A stretch of DNA of 64,000 bases from contig CM043944.1 of the NCBI GenBank assembly GCA_014529385.2, positions 84,801,884 to 84,865,883 of the forward strand. Reading direction: 5' to 3'. The position numbers and the translations under genes were made by a program. Under the pieces are notes generated by a model. It saw only the letters and a list, made by a program, of their open reading frames with translations. It was not told the DNA's origin and did not search any database. Below are positions 41,537 through 52,747 of this stretch, in pieces. Positions within the stretch are counted from its first letter, which is position 1. Every line of letters begins with the position of its first letter. This DNA comes from Adiantum capillus-veneris (lineage: Eukaryota > Streptophyta > Polypodiopsida > Polypodiales > Pteridaceae).

Positions 41537-42530
41537 CCTCAAGCATCGATCTGACCCAATCCCTCTCTCCTGAATTTTCACCCCCGTCGGTAGAGCACCC
41601 CAGATTAACTTCCATAAAAATACCTTCATGTGCTACGGAACCTTAGGCTTCCAGATGTTCTCTATTACTTGCTCCCACCTTTCCTTTGGCCAGTGTTTTT
41701 TCCATATCTTGTTAAGGGGGCTAGACCAATTTTTCTTATGCATCATTTTATGATAAATTTTTTTAGGATGGGGTTTCCATAAGTGACTGCTTCCAGGCCA
41801 TTTCTAGGCATTCCAATCCAACTCCGAGTCACAAATCGGCATCACTATATTGTCAAGCTTTTGCATCACTTTGTAGACAAGCAAGACCTCCAAGCTATTA
41901 AGTTGGTACTGGGCAACCAGAAGATCAATGGTTTTCCAACTCTTGTTGTCACTGTCCCAGAAGTGCCCAAGTCGATTCAGACCCTTGTCATTCAGTTTCA
42001 TGCCTGTCTCTATCCAATAGGTAATTTGTGGTAGATCTACTACTTTGGATAGCCAGGGGGACCAATTCAAAATGGAGTTCTTGAAGTATCTGGTTTCTTT
42101 CCCCCACTCTAAGACTCCTGCTGCCTTATTACATTTTCTTACCAATTCTTCTGAGCTACCCCCCAGTCTAAGTGAAGACCATGACGGGGCTAACAGTTTG
42201 TCATGGAACTCCACCCCTCTCCATTTACCTCCTTTCGAGCCAAGTTTAGCCGCTTCCATCATATCTTTGATCATGACAGCCCAAACTTGATCCTGTTTAG
42301 CCAAGGAGACGACAAATTTGGCAGAACAAGCTTCTGCATGGGCCACCGGGTTGAGAATTCCGAGGCCTCCTTGATTCACCGAACGAGCAAATGATCCCCA
42401 ACGGGCCCATTGCCAAGGTCTGGTGGATTTTGTGTTGTTTTTCCATAAAAACCTTTTTACTAGTTTTAAGAACGCTTTCCAGTGACACTTAGCCATCTTG
42501 AGAAATGACTCAATTGACCCTTCTGAGTGG
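41537..42530 (-). pseudogene. LINE ORF2 C-terminus (post-RT region and zf-RVT)
   Basis: HSEGSIESFLKMAKCHWKAF, FLWKNNTKSTRPWQWARWGSF, GGLGILNPVAHAEACSAKF, KWRGVEFHDKLLAPSWSSL and KVFLWKLIWGALPTGVKIQERGI follow the usual order of plant L1 ORF2 ends. One frameshift lies near 41800. The final Cys-rich part is cut off by CACTA-2. Confidence 0.8.
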
Positions 42531-42539
42531 TCAGGGAGA

Positions 42540-42738
42540 TTGTCACAAAAGGGAATATCTTCAGACATCTGGGAGCACCCTTGGGGATGAATGTAACTCA
42601 CAAGCAAAGATTTGAGTGGGTGATTGAAAAAATCAAAACAAAAATGAGTAGGTGGGAGTATGCTCTTCTCCCATTCCAAAGTCGGATAAAAGTGATAAAT
42701 GCCTTCATGATTCCTTATGTTGTAGTCTTTTTTTTATA
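42540..42738 (+). pseudogene. LINE ORF2 segment, inverted (RT palm to thumb)
   Basis: RHLGAPLGMNVTHKQRFEWV, KIKTKMSRWEYALLPFQSRI and KVINAFMIPYVV match the segment that lies directly upstream of the FLW(K/S)NN region in plant L1 ORF2, but here it is on the opposite strand. Confidence 0.75.
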
Positions 42739-43670
42739 AAGAAGAACATTTTGAAACAAAAAGATTTGATGTGTTCTTATAAAATAGTGGACAACACTTG
42801 TTTGTGTGGGTTGCTTCCATTGTGAGAAGAAAATTAATGTTAGTGATTAAAAAGAATATGGATGTTATGTATGCAGAAACTATGACATGGTTATGTAAAT
42901 TGAAGCTTCCAAAGCTCGTGTGAGCTGTTTGTGAGAGCATGTTGTGATTGGCACCTTTGGAAACAACGTGTGCTAGGAATTGTGAGTTTGTAGTGGTGTG
43001 AGATCCGAGAGATGTTCCCGTGGGATTCTCTCACAGATTAAGGAGTTTCCTTCCTCTATAAAAGATCCTTATGGATCTTTCTTAGTGTTTTTCATACAAT
43101 GCATAACATCATGAGCTTCTGCTCAAGAGGCAGCACATACCTAGCTATGTACGATTGGGAGCAAGGGACCACCGCCCCCCCCACCAGGCCAGCGGTGATC
43201 CTCTGCCTCCAATCGTACATAGCTAGGTATGCTGTGCCTCCCTCGCAGCAGCTCATGATGTTGAGCTAAGTCACAATGTAGGAAATATTGTGAGAATTTG
43301 TCCAAAGAATTGTGTGCTAGAGAGGAGTGTGAGTATGGTTTTGCAGATGTCCGGGTGTTTCCTTTTTTCGTAAAAGACCCATAGGAGATGGTGGTTAGAA
43401 GAGGGTTATCATTTTGGATCTTGATGTGAATGCTTGGGTGGTTGGATGAGGGTTAATTTTGTGCAGACGATCTAAAGCGGTGTGGTGGTTACTCTGCGAG
43501 TTTTTTTCTTTCTAGCTAGTGCGCTGGTGGTGCCCCTGGTGTTTTGTTGTGTTACCAAGATGTTTGGGTAGTCTTGCTATAGGGGATTAGACTGCTCTTC
43601 AGACTGCCTCACAGTTTTTGGTGCCTCTCCACTGAGGAGCTTGCTCAAGCTCCTTCCGTTTATAGGTTGC
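42739..43670. other. Retroelement leader-like stretch with foldback copy C
   Basis: No gene. It contains the foldback at 43105-43262. The run up to the gag start at 43675 is GT-rich and may be an LTR/leader (CCTCCACTGAGGAGCTTGC), but no LTR pair is visible. Confidence 0.4.
43105..43262. repeat. Foldback element copy C (long hairpin)
   Basis: Left arm AACATCATGAGCTTCTGCTC (43105-43170), right arm ending GCAGCTCATGATGTT (43208-43262). The right flank AAGTCACAATGTAGGAAATA...TTTGTCCAAAG matches copy A in inverse orientation. Confidence 0.8.
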
Positions 43671-43674
43671 AGTT

Positions 43675-44250
43675 ATGGCGTTCAAATATCTAGAGTTTCA
43701 TGGCGATAAAAGCGAGGATGTGGAAGATTTTCTGGAGCGAATGGGGTTGGCATGTATTACCAATCATGTTGTTGATCAAAGCCAAAAGATGTTCTTGTTG
43801 GAGATTTGCCTTAAGGTGATGCTCGAAATTGGTCAGAGATTTTTGAAGTGAAGGAATGCTAATCCACCTCGAATGGTGACCTTGGAGAGGTTAAAAGAGC
43901 AACTTATGGCAGAGTTTTGTAGGAAAGAAGACCCCAATTTGATTTGGGAGAAGCTCAACCAATTGAATCAAAGAAAGGATCAGAGTGTGGTAGAGTTTGT
44001 TGGACTAGGTGGAGTGATTCTATTGGGATTCAGGCTCCCCCAAATATGTTTAAGAAGAGTATGTTTACAGATGGATTGTCAGATATTTTACGGCTCAAGG
44101 TCTAATTGAAGCGACCATCCACTTTCGAGAATGCGGTAAGGATCGCAGAGAGCAAAGAATGGAAGATGAAGAAGATGGCAGAATGGGGTATGACTATAGA
44201 GCAGGAACTGATTGAGACAGAATGTTTTGACGTAAACACGGTTAATGTCA
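43675..44250 (+). pseudogene. Ty3/gypsy gag fragment
   Basis: The start at 43675 gives MAFKYLEFHGDKSEDVEDFL, then MVTLERLKEQLMAEFCRKED and WEKLNQLNQRKDQSVVEFV, a typical plant retrotransposon gag core. A stop at 43849 and a frameshift near 44010 break it. No zinc knuckle is left. Confidence 0.7.
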
Positions 44251-44260
44251 CTGCCAGAAT

Positions 44261-44470
44261 TGCTCCCCGCGCGGGTTTTTTTGTCCCGTCCGACTCCGCT
44301 CGCCGTCATCGATGCGTTACCTGGTCTTGTTGACCCCGCACGCCCCCCCGCCTTGTCGTCCCATTTTGCAAAATTATCACCGAGACGCGCCCCCCAACGG
44401 TGGCTGCATGTTTGAGGTTTTTTTCATGTGTGTGCCTCGGGTGACAAGCCGAGAGCCGTGGTGGTCAACT
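44261..44470. other. GC-rich unassigned stretch
   Basis: CCCCGCACGCCCCCCCGCC-like sequence between the gag fragment and the histone-like gene, with no motif. Confidence 0.3.
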
Positions 44471-44629
44471 TAAACTTAACATATCCAACAATTCAAATAC
44501 TTATAAAAAACAATGTACAAATTAAAATTGAACAATTGCACAAAATGGTAGAAATTCGCCATTTGATATTATAGGAAAAGATTACAAATCTCATGAAGAG
44601 AGAGTACATGGGATAATTTTTTGTTAAGA

Positions 44630-45771
44630 CTAAATCCGTATTTTTAATGTAATACGCTTTGCATGCGCCATACAAGTGACACCATCTTGAAAAAGTTGCA
44701 CCAAAATGTCTTCGGCGGCATCCTGTAGGGCCAGTAAAGCTGCGCGTTGTATCTTGTAACGAAGTGGCTATATTCATCGATCATCTCGCTCACCACCCGA
44801 GAGAAAGCCGTGTTGGGTATGATTGGCTTAGTGCTCTTTTGATAATTTTTGATCTCACGCAGAGCCACTGTACCTGGCCTCCATCTACGCTTTTTTTGTG
44901 TTGGTGGTGGTGGTGGAGGAGCCGCCTGCGTGGCCCATTGAGGAGGATCATCTTTATATTTTTTCCTCCTCTCCTCTTGGGTTTGTTGCTCTTCAGGTGT
45001 CACCTTGTCCCTTTATCTTTTTGCACATTGCTTGGCTCTCTGAGGGATTTTCAAAGGCCTTGAGCTCCCAGCCTTTGCTTGTTGGGTGACTTGAGCTCTA
45101 TCTTGTACCGTTTTTTGCTCTGCCTCTGCTCGTGTTTGTAAGTTGGCCAAATGAGCTCTCTTGGAATCAGCTCTCTGCCTTTCCTCTTGCTCTCTTTGTC
45201 TTCTTTGCTCTTCTTATACTCTAAGCGCTTCCTTCTCAGCTGCATCTTTCTTTTCTTTCTCCCTTTTCCTTTTCCTCCTCTTCGCCTCTTTTGCTTTAGA
45301 AACTGGGTTGCCTGGTATAGCCTTGATTACTCTTTCTTTGATTCGTGGTGGAAACTTTCACGGCGTAGCAGTTGGGGTGGCCTGAGCACCAGTGGTTGTG
45401 GCAGGAGGCGATTGCGACGGCTTTTCAAGCGGACCTCGATATTCTTCTTCTGTTTCTCTAGTTTCTTGCGTTGCTATGTGAAGAGTTGAAATCAGTTGGG
45501 GATCCGACAGAGGTGTGCGATTGGCATGGGTTATATCACTGATATCTCCAAATATGTATTGCATGTTGCTTAGATCATTTGGATTTGATGGTTGGGAAGG
45601 CTCTTGGATGTTTGGAGTGGGTTGGGGTGCTGGGTTATCCACTTGTGGTTGCGGGCGTGGATTTGAAGCCGTAGATTCTACATGGGGTTTGGGCTGTGGA
45701 TTTTCTGAGGTGTGAGGAGCTGTGGTGGTATTGTTGTGGGTAATGCCAATCTGCTCGTGTCAATCATCCAT
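44630..45771 (-). pseudogene. Histone H3-like gene with a long charged N-terminal tail (broken)
   Basis: One minus-strand frame runs from ATG 45771 to about 44770. A Pro/Gln/Thr-rich disordered part (about 45760-45360) includes GDISDITHANRTPLSDP. A K/R/E-rich helix follows (EAKRRKRKREKEKKDAAEKEA, to about 45050), then a KKYKDDPPQWA ... PPPPPP linker. From about 44890 the histone fold reads RRWRPGTVALREI and NYQKST, with TAFSRVVSEMI; RPGTVALREI and YQKST are identical to histone H3. A one-base shift near 44770 moves the rest of the fold to another frame, which reads RAALLALQDAAEDILVQLF and TCMAHAKRITL, ending at 44630 before the usual last helix. In-frame stops lie just after the ATG and at about 45327, 45231 and 45011. 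The tail is far longer than the 40 residues of normal H3. AAED resembles centromeric H3, but the assignment is open. Confidence 0.75.
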
Positions 45772-46458
45772 GTGGTCCAAGATGTGAGTGCGTGTGCGTT
45801 TGTGCTCGAGTGGATCTTCTAGAATGTGCAAACAAGAAATGAACTTCAAGTTGTGAGTTTGACTTATAAAGTACTAATTTAAAAAAAAAACTTAAAAACT
45901 CAATAATACCATTAAAAATAAAAAAATAACTCCAAAATTGTCGAAGTTTGTTACATGGAACCACTGATTGGGACGTCAACAAATCAGGTAGCATTACAAT
46001 ATATGCTTAATATGGGAACGGTTAGTGTCAGAAATTTATTGGTTTTTCACCCAATGTCTGCCATTTCGTTGCCTTGTCGCCAACCACCGTTGGAATCGAT
46101 CTTTTACACTAGAAGCATGATATGATGTGATCGTCCCATGCTAACCACTTTCTCTGTTCTGCATTTCAAGCTTCTTTGCACTCTAATTTTCTTCCTTTCT
46201 CTCCCTGCTAAAACTCTGTAGAATCAATTGAACATTTCGTGTAGGGCATTGCTCATTTTCCTCCCACATCCATGCTTTGTATTTTTAAAATACATTGCTT
46301 TTGCTTGATAGTGTGAGCGCTCCATTCCTTGGCTACTCCAGATGCCCAATGAACTGAATGTGTCGAGAAAAAATGATCTATGAGCAAAAAAAATGTTCTG
46401 CAAAAATATGAAACATTAGTTCAAACACTGATGTTTTTTTACTGCAAAGACAAAGTGT
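45772..46458 (-). other. Spacer between the histone-like gene and the unassigned element
   Basis: AT-rich, no motif. It may contain promoter sequence for the histone-like gene; nothing specific is visible. Confidence 0.3.
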
Positions 46459-47465
46459 TCAACCCACCATGTAATTTGTTATGTGTGTCTCTCCCCAGGC
46501 ATCCACCATTGGTGCTGTGAAACTATTGATTGCAAAATTCAAAGTGGATATCTCAGTGGAAGTTAGATTTGCCTTTTCAAGCAAACAAAAAATATCATCT
46601 ACAGACTGCCACACACGAGCACACTTAATTCTTAGGGCTGCTTCGTTACTTCTGTAGGTGGTATTGTCACACACCTCCACAATTGAAACTCATTGGGACT
46701 TTTGGAGTCAGAATAGTCTAAAAGCATATGCTTAGCTTTACTACCACCCATACATATTTTATTGGGACGATCCTGTGTACTTCCAGATGCCTTCCCGTCC
46801 TTTGATAGCTCTACTCCACCCCTATGCAGGCCAACGCTTGATAGAATAGATTCAAGTTCTCTGATACACTCTTCCATTCTTTCTGCAGGCTCCATATTCT
46901 AAGCATAATTAATATTATGGAGCATAAGCAACTTCTCAAGAATTCGTAGATGGGCATGAAGAGTGCACACATGCACATTTATCAGAGGAATCGGTAGAAT
47001 AGGATCCCAATTTGGATCATCCATGTCTCGATTAGGGGGTACACTCTGGTTACACATGAGGATACCTTGAAACCATTGTTGTAGTGCTTTACGCAGTGTT
47101 TGTGTAGTGGTCACATCTTTCACAGATTTGACTGCAGCTTTGCCACCCTTATCCTTATCCTTACCCTTGCCCTTGCCCTCAGTTCCTAATGAGACTTTAT
47201 TGTGGCAGCAATAAATGCATGGAAAGAGGGTCATTGCACCTTGCTTGCATCTTAACATACACTTGAGAGTTTTCAAGTCTCCTGGCAAATGCCACTCCAC
47301 TTGGAACGTACCCAGTCCTGAAACCTGCAATCGTTGTCCTTCTTGTTGTTGCCGAATGACGTCAACGATTGGGGGTGTGATTAAAATACCATTTGAGGGA
47401 CTCATGTGTCTCATGTGGGAGATGAAAATATGCCACCCACCAAATATTCTTCTTAGACTGAACAC
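46459..47465 (-). pseudogene. Unassigned element, copy 1: C-terminal transposase-like part
   Basis: Frames in order: QVSGLGTFQVEWHLPGDLKT and CMLRCKQGAMTLFPCIYCCH (47360-47200), a K/G-rich linker, LRKALQQWFQGILMC, ILPIPLINVHVCTLHAHLRI (about 46980), QDRPNKICMGGSKAKHML (46780), and NFAINSFTAPMVDAWGETHITNYM (46480). An Asp-Leu-Lys followed by a CxxC pair and a late LHAHLRI/GETHIT block resembles large uncharacterised transposase-type proteins. I cannot name the family. Several frame changes and stops show it is broken. Confidence 0.45.
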
Positions 47466-47500
47466 CTAAACATGTATTTCCCTTCTCGTTGGCATTTAGC

Positions 47501-48115
47501 TCAACATCGATGCCCACCAAGGCTCTGTTCATAAGCGTAACGCTTTTTCAAGCCGTTGACCTTTGACAATCTGGACTCATCATGCCTCATCACAAATATA
47601 ACTTTGCCATCACACTCTTCCTGTGTCAACCCATAAAATATGATCATTGACTCTTGGAGCTTCAACAAGTCAACATAGACATTATTGAACTCGATGTAAT
47701 GAAAGTATTTTTTCTCTTCTAATGGCAAGGCATCCTCCACATATTGAAATCCACCCAACAAGCTTGCAACATCATTATTGGCACACCTTTTTGCGACGCT
47801 AACACTATAAGATATTGGCATCAACCTAAACAAACCTTTTGCTCTGTGACCTAGTGTGACAAGTCTATAAAAAGCTTTGTAGGCCTTGAAACTTATTCCT
47901 GTGCTGTCACACACCTCCATCATCTCTTGAGGTGAAACAATGATCTTTAGCTCACTGAAATAGTTTTGGCGTAAAACTTTAGCAATGCCAGCATTGGATG
48001 GATCATCCAATAGCTCCACCAACTCCTTTGGTTTGATGATATACTGCAGCAGAGTATGTCGAGCCGTTTCAGTATCGGAATCAATTCCATCATCGTCCGA
48101 GCCAAGTTCCTTCAT
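47501..48115 (-). pseudogene. Unassigned element, copy 1: middle domain (shared family)
   Basis: This is a 204-codon open frame. LKIIVSPQEMMEVCDSTGIS, FKAYKAFYRLV, FRLMPISYSVSVAKRCANND and YFHYIEFNNVYVDLLKLQES align in order with copy 2 at 62.1-62.6 kb (LVSEDDVQRACDEVGIS, NAYHALHGLM, PIPHRVRVAKKPNND, YHQFNNIFVDLK). The shared order over about 150 residues makes it a real, conserved domain of unknown function. It is followed by FYGLTQEECDGKVIFVMRHD and then the C-terminal part. Confidence 0.6.
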
Positions 48116-48205
48116 ATTGAAATAATATTACAGCAACCTACAAAAAATGTATGAAATTAGAAGCTTGCATTTGTATTCCTACCGAGTTTGACGGATATGT
48201 TTCTT

Positions 48206-48770
48206 TCAAGCTCCACTGCTTGAAGATAACATAAACAACGCATGTCTCTTGCCCTTGTGAATGTGATAGCCCAATGGAATATGTATGAGATGATCGATTC
48301 GACGGCGCATATTACGTCCAGTGTGTTGTAGCTGAACATAATTGTCTAGACGACGCTCTTGCTCCATTTTTTGATGCTCTGTCTTTTTAATAAGCTTTGG
48401 CATCTTGTCATTTAGCTGCTTTGTCTTCTCATTGGCGTCCTCTCTAACTGGTTGAATGTCTTTCACGTACTTCTCTTGCAATTATGAATAGGCAGCACAT
48501 AGATGTTTTCTTTCTTCCCTTTCATTGACAAAAGTCGAATGTAATCTCAGCAGTAGCCAAACAGTATGTCTCTCCCATCTCCAATAAAACGTAGTAGCTT
48601 AGTGACATTACGGAAAGGCGGTGATGCATTGGTCATTGGATCGCTAGGGTAAGTATGGTCATCAACCCATAATTAGTTGATTGCCTTGCATCCATGGTTC
48701 CGTAGCCGGTCTCCAACATTGGGATTAGATGTGCCAAGTCGCACAGTAGCCTACTCCTTCTCTACATTAG
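48206..48770 (-). pseudogene. Unassigned element, copy 1: N-terminal part with coiled coil
   Basis: LWVDDHTYPSDPMTNASPPF and KLLRFIGDGRDILFGYC (about 48675-48560) match LWLDGGLYPKDPLVGCHPTF and SLIKYVGEGERGLLGYC in copy 2. A frameshift and stop follow. A coiled coil (48481-48206: QEKYVKDIQPVREDANEKTK ...) takes the place of the QQLHSTEKQLKDLKDEMKAT coil in copy 2. Confidence 0.55.
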
Positions 48771-48789
48771 TGTTTAATTGATATCGTTT

Positions 48790-49110
48790 TCACTTATTAG
48801 TAATGTCTTGTAGTGGTAGGGGATTGAATGACATTTGTGTTAGTTAATCAAGAAAATTAGTGAGAATGTGTAATGGTGACTGCTACAAGTAGGTGAAGGT
48901 GGCTATGGAGGAAAGAAGTGAAGAGTACTTAGAGATAGGAGAAAAGGATTATGTTGTGGAGGGAAGAAAGAGAGGGAGTGTAGCTCAATCTCCTTTGAAT
49001 TTAAATTTTTATCATGACTGTAGAGAGAGAAATATTACTGCACACTAGGTAATGGAGTTTTCCATTGCACTCAGCTAGAGATGGAGTGGGAGAAGCATGA
49101 GGGGGGGGGG

Positions 49111-49165
<55 letters not shown>

Positions 49166-51380
49166 AGTGGGGGATAGAAAGACAATAAAGGAAGAGAGAG
49201 TGGGAGAGAGGACATATCTGCACCCTTGAAAGATTTGCACTTTTTCAGAAAGAGGCAGCCAAGAATGTTCCTTAATGATTGGAAGAGGAAGTGACATGAG
49301 AGAAAAGAGGGGAAAGAAAGGAGAGAGTTGGCTCAGATTTTGGAGAGAGAATACAGTGAGAGAATGTGGAAAATCTGCTTTTTTGACAGGGGGGGGACTA
49401 AAAAGTGCCTCCTTTAATGAGTTCTAAGTGAGAGAGAGTGTTTTATATGCTAGAGAGAGAAGAGAGGTGGAAAAAGGACATTTTAAAATTCATTTACCTA
49501 CCTCTCTTTTGGGTTACTAAGTAGACTATTTTCAAACTCAAAATACGGAAATGGCTTTTTTAAAAATCTCAGCATAGGCCTCTTTGCCCTCTCTTTTAGG
49601 CTTGGTCAAACTTGGCTTAAGCTTTAAGCATTCCCTTAAACTATCAAATAAATAGGCCCTCTTATATCCTATTCACTTCCTAATGGCCGTTCCAAATCAG
49701 ACTTTGCTAAACACTAGGGCCCATAACACCTTGTGTGCATGCATTTAGCAAAAACAGATCCAAACCTATTGTACGCTTTACTGCATGTGTAGGAGGCTGG
49801 GAACTTGCCAAACACTGTGTGCGAGATATGAATGGATACACATACCCATGAGCACACGATGGAGAAGAAGATAGAGGTAGAGCAAGAGCACTTGTTAGCA
49901 TGCACCTCCAAAAATGAGAATTTTAGGTCAAAATGGATCTTTTATAAGAATTTGACCCATTCACACATGGGAGTCCACAGTAGCCGGTTATAGCAAAAAT
50001 CATATAAAAATGGGATAAGTGGTGCGCCTCTTATCGACGATCACCTATGCACCTATAGGACCGACAAGCCCAGTCCATGACTCAAATAAAGAGATAAGGT
50101 GTTCGTCTCAAAGGTGATAGGATGTCCGTAAGTGGTTAACATGCCCCCTTTCCTGATGTAGATTCCGCCCTCGGAAGCTAGTGAAGTGAAGCTCGTTCGT
50201 CGAGGTGGAAGAGCATCTGAGTTTGTAGTCTTTATCTTTCTTCAAACACTCCAAAATCAACAAAAAAATGACACAGTAATTGCATTCGCGTAGAACATAT
50301 ATAATCAAAAAGCATATGCAGTGAATATGAAGACAAATTGATTGGTAACATAATATTAAACAGTTTTTTAGCAGTAAACATTAAACTGTAATATAATCAA
50401 ACGCATAAGCACTTGTAAAGGTCAAAGAATAAACAAGTATAGGATCTCTAATTTAACGGTCAAGAGGCACTAGAGGCCAACTATTAATACCATGGGAAGC
50501 TTCTTAATTCCCTATGGTCAATTAAGTTGTTTAATTGCGAGAGCAAAGTATTTCATGTCCGAGTGCTGATTAGAGGCTATACCTAAAAGCCCTTCTAGTT
50601 AAGCTACGATAAAAGGAATTGCTTATAAAATCATCACCTGAACTATTCTCTTTGTTTGAATCCCCAAAGTGTTTTTCACATTGATTCAATTTTTGACGTG
50701 TGCTTATTTTCTATGCCTTGGGATTTTTTCTTTTCAAGGAAAATCATCCACACTGAGAACCTCTAGGGCTCTAGTACCATAGGCAATACATGTGAGTGAA
50801 GTACCAAATCAAGCTGGGATTCCTCTTCTAACTTAAGATTTTACATGTTTGGGACTTTTGTTTTTGTTTGTTTGTTTTTCATTGCATTTCAATTTTGTAA
50901 CTTTGGGGGGTCATATTGACACTGTTACCCTCCCCAGGCTCATCACAATAGTAAACTCCCTTTAATACTTAGGCTAAAGGTCAAGAGGGATTAAGCCCAC
51001 TAGAAAGAACCAGTACACTACACACAATGCTTCATAGTATTGGATTAAGAACCTAAAGTAATCATTGACAATTAGGAAGGAATTTCCCATGGTATTAAGA
51101 GAAGATCTCCAATGTCAATCTTGGTCAAACTAGCTTACTCAAACTGTTTGATTCATAAACCTAGACAAGGGACTATGGCATAAAATTATATTGAATTTAA
51201 TGTTTAATACTAAGCAAATTTGCTGAATAGTGTGCTACCAATCACAGTTGAAGCAGACAAACATGGATGTTAAAAAGGAATTGAAACAAGAGACAATAAT
51301 AACGAACAAGAAACACTTGTTCATGTAGATGATCATGCTCGATTTGAAGAGTGAACTAGACAAAGATTGCATGAAGTTCA
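48790..51380. other. No gene; AT-rich with microsatellites
   Basis: Poly-G (49101-49113) then (GA)n (49113-49158), and GAGA-rich patches to 49480. The rest is AT-rich with only short frames. Confidence 0.5.
49101..49158. repeat. Poly-G/(GA)n microsatellite
   Basis: About 13 G followed by about 45 bp of GA. Confidence 0.9.
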
Positions 51381-51387
51381 AAATCCC

Positions 51388-51845
51388 AACCATTAGGTGA
51401 AATTTGGACTCACAAAGGGGTCCTTTAAGGAGTTTGACTTTACCTCTCTCTACCAAAACGGACACATTGATAAATATTTGCAAACAAACTCCAAAGTTGA
51501 CGGAGGTTTGACACTTTAAAATGTCGTCCTCAAGCTCTATCTATTGATATATAGCACGCCATGAGATTCCTCATATTTTAGAAGATTCTTTTTTTAATTC
51601 ACTTAGATTCCGAAAGAGTTGTCACATCATACGTGAATCAAAAAAAGAATCTTCTAAAATATGAGGAATCTCATGGCATGATGTATATCAGTAGATAGAG
51701 CTTGAAGAGGACATTCTAGCTGTCAAACCTTCGCCAACTTTGGAGTTTGTTTGCAAAAATGTATCCATGCACCCGTTTTGGTAGAGAGAGGTAAAGTCAA
51801 ACTCCTTAAAGGGCCCCTTTGTGAGTCCAAATTTCACCTAATGTA
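51388..51845. repeat. Foldback element with arms of about 208 bp
   Basis: The left arm 51388-51595 (AGGTGAAATTTGGACTCAC ... TATTTTAGAAGATTCTTTTT) is the inverse of the right arm about 51640-51845 with scattered mismatches. The loop is about 45 bp. No coding capacity. The left-arm sequence AAAGTCAAACTCCTTAAAGG is found again, inverted, in the right arm as expected. Confidence 0.85.
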
Positions 51846-51989
51846 CTACAACGCATTCCTGTATAGGCTAGAAAACAAAAGGAATACCTCTAGGAGGCAC
51901 ATCATTGGAAAGAGGCACCAACCTTTATTGAACACAATTAAAACAACATAAAAAAACCTAATCTTTGCACCCCCGTAGAGGATCAAGGG

Positions 51990-52590
51990 AGCATGATATT
52001 GTAGAGATGGATGTGTAGTCCTAAGTCTAAACCCCTATCCTTGTCATCGTCAAGAAAAATAAAATCATCATCCGTGAGACCATACGTGTCATCCGTGTAA
52101 TTATGTAATTAATCTTCCTCGTCATTAGATGCACATATGTTCACTAAGAATGTTATTAGGCAATATAGTCATCTTAATCAAAAGGGTAAGCTTGTGCAAT
52201 CGGAGAGACGTTCTCTACTAAGTAGGGATTAGTCGTAGTCAAGAGACGTATCAACCATTCTAATTTCTCAAAATTCTTCTCACACGCTAATGTATCTACC
52301 AAATCCCATTCAAAGGCAAGCACCGGGTAGACTATGTGAAACACTTGTGAAAGGAGGGTACTATCACCCAAGGTAGGAGTGGATGAGTCTATCATACTAG
52401 CCATATCTATACACACAGATAGATTTTGGTGAGTGTGCAAATATTATGAGGGTCATGACAAAAGATCGTGTCCTTGTGCATAATGTGTTATTATGATTTT
52501 TGGGTCATATATTAGAGTTTGTAGGTTTCCAAATTTTTGTTTTGTGGCTCTTACTCTTTTACTTTTTTAGTTTTGCTTTCTTGAGTATAG
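51990..52590. other. No recognisable gene
   Basis: An 88-codon minus-strand frame (52174-52440) has no motif. Confidence 0.3.
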
Positions 52591-52591
52591 C

Positions 52592-52593
52592 GC

Positions 52594-52650
<57 letters not shown>
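52592..52650. repeat. (TA)n microsatellite
   Basis: About 58 bp of TA at the 3' edge of the third gypsy element. Confidence 0.95.
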
Positions 52651-52652
<2 letters not shown>

Positions 52653-52747
52653 CCTAATATTGGGAGATTGAGAGGTCAGGGAGGAAGGTTAATAGGGGTG
52701 CAAGTGAATGATAGATGTCAGCAAACACTCCCCCTTCCTTGGGTAGA

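Larger units (their letters stand above)
41537..42738 (-). mobile_element. L1-type LINE fragment with 5' inversion
   Basis: Minus strand from about 42530 to 41537: the C-terminal RT/thumb region and zf-RVT of a plant LINE. Plus strand 42540-42738: the segment that should precede it. The switch of strand inside one gene is the signature of a 5' inversion during target-primed reverse transcription. CACTA-2 inserted at the zf-RVT end. Confidence 0.75.

Noticed and set aside
41804-42679. Reading the whole 291-codon minus-strand frame as one LINE protein
   Set aside because: The first part (above about 42530) is the antisense of inverted LINE codons, so only the rest is real.
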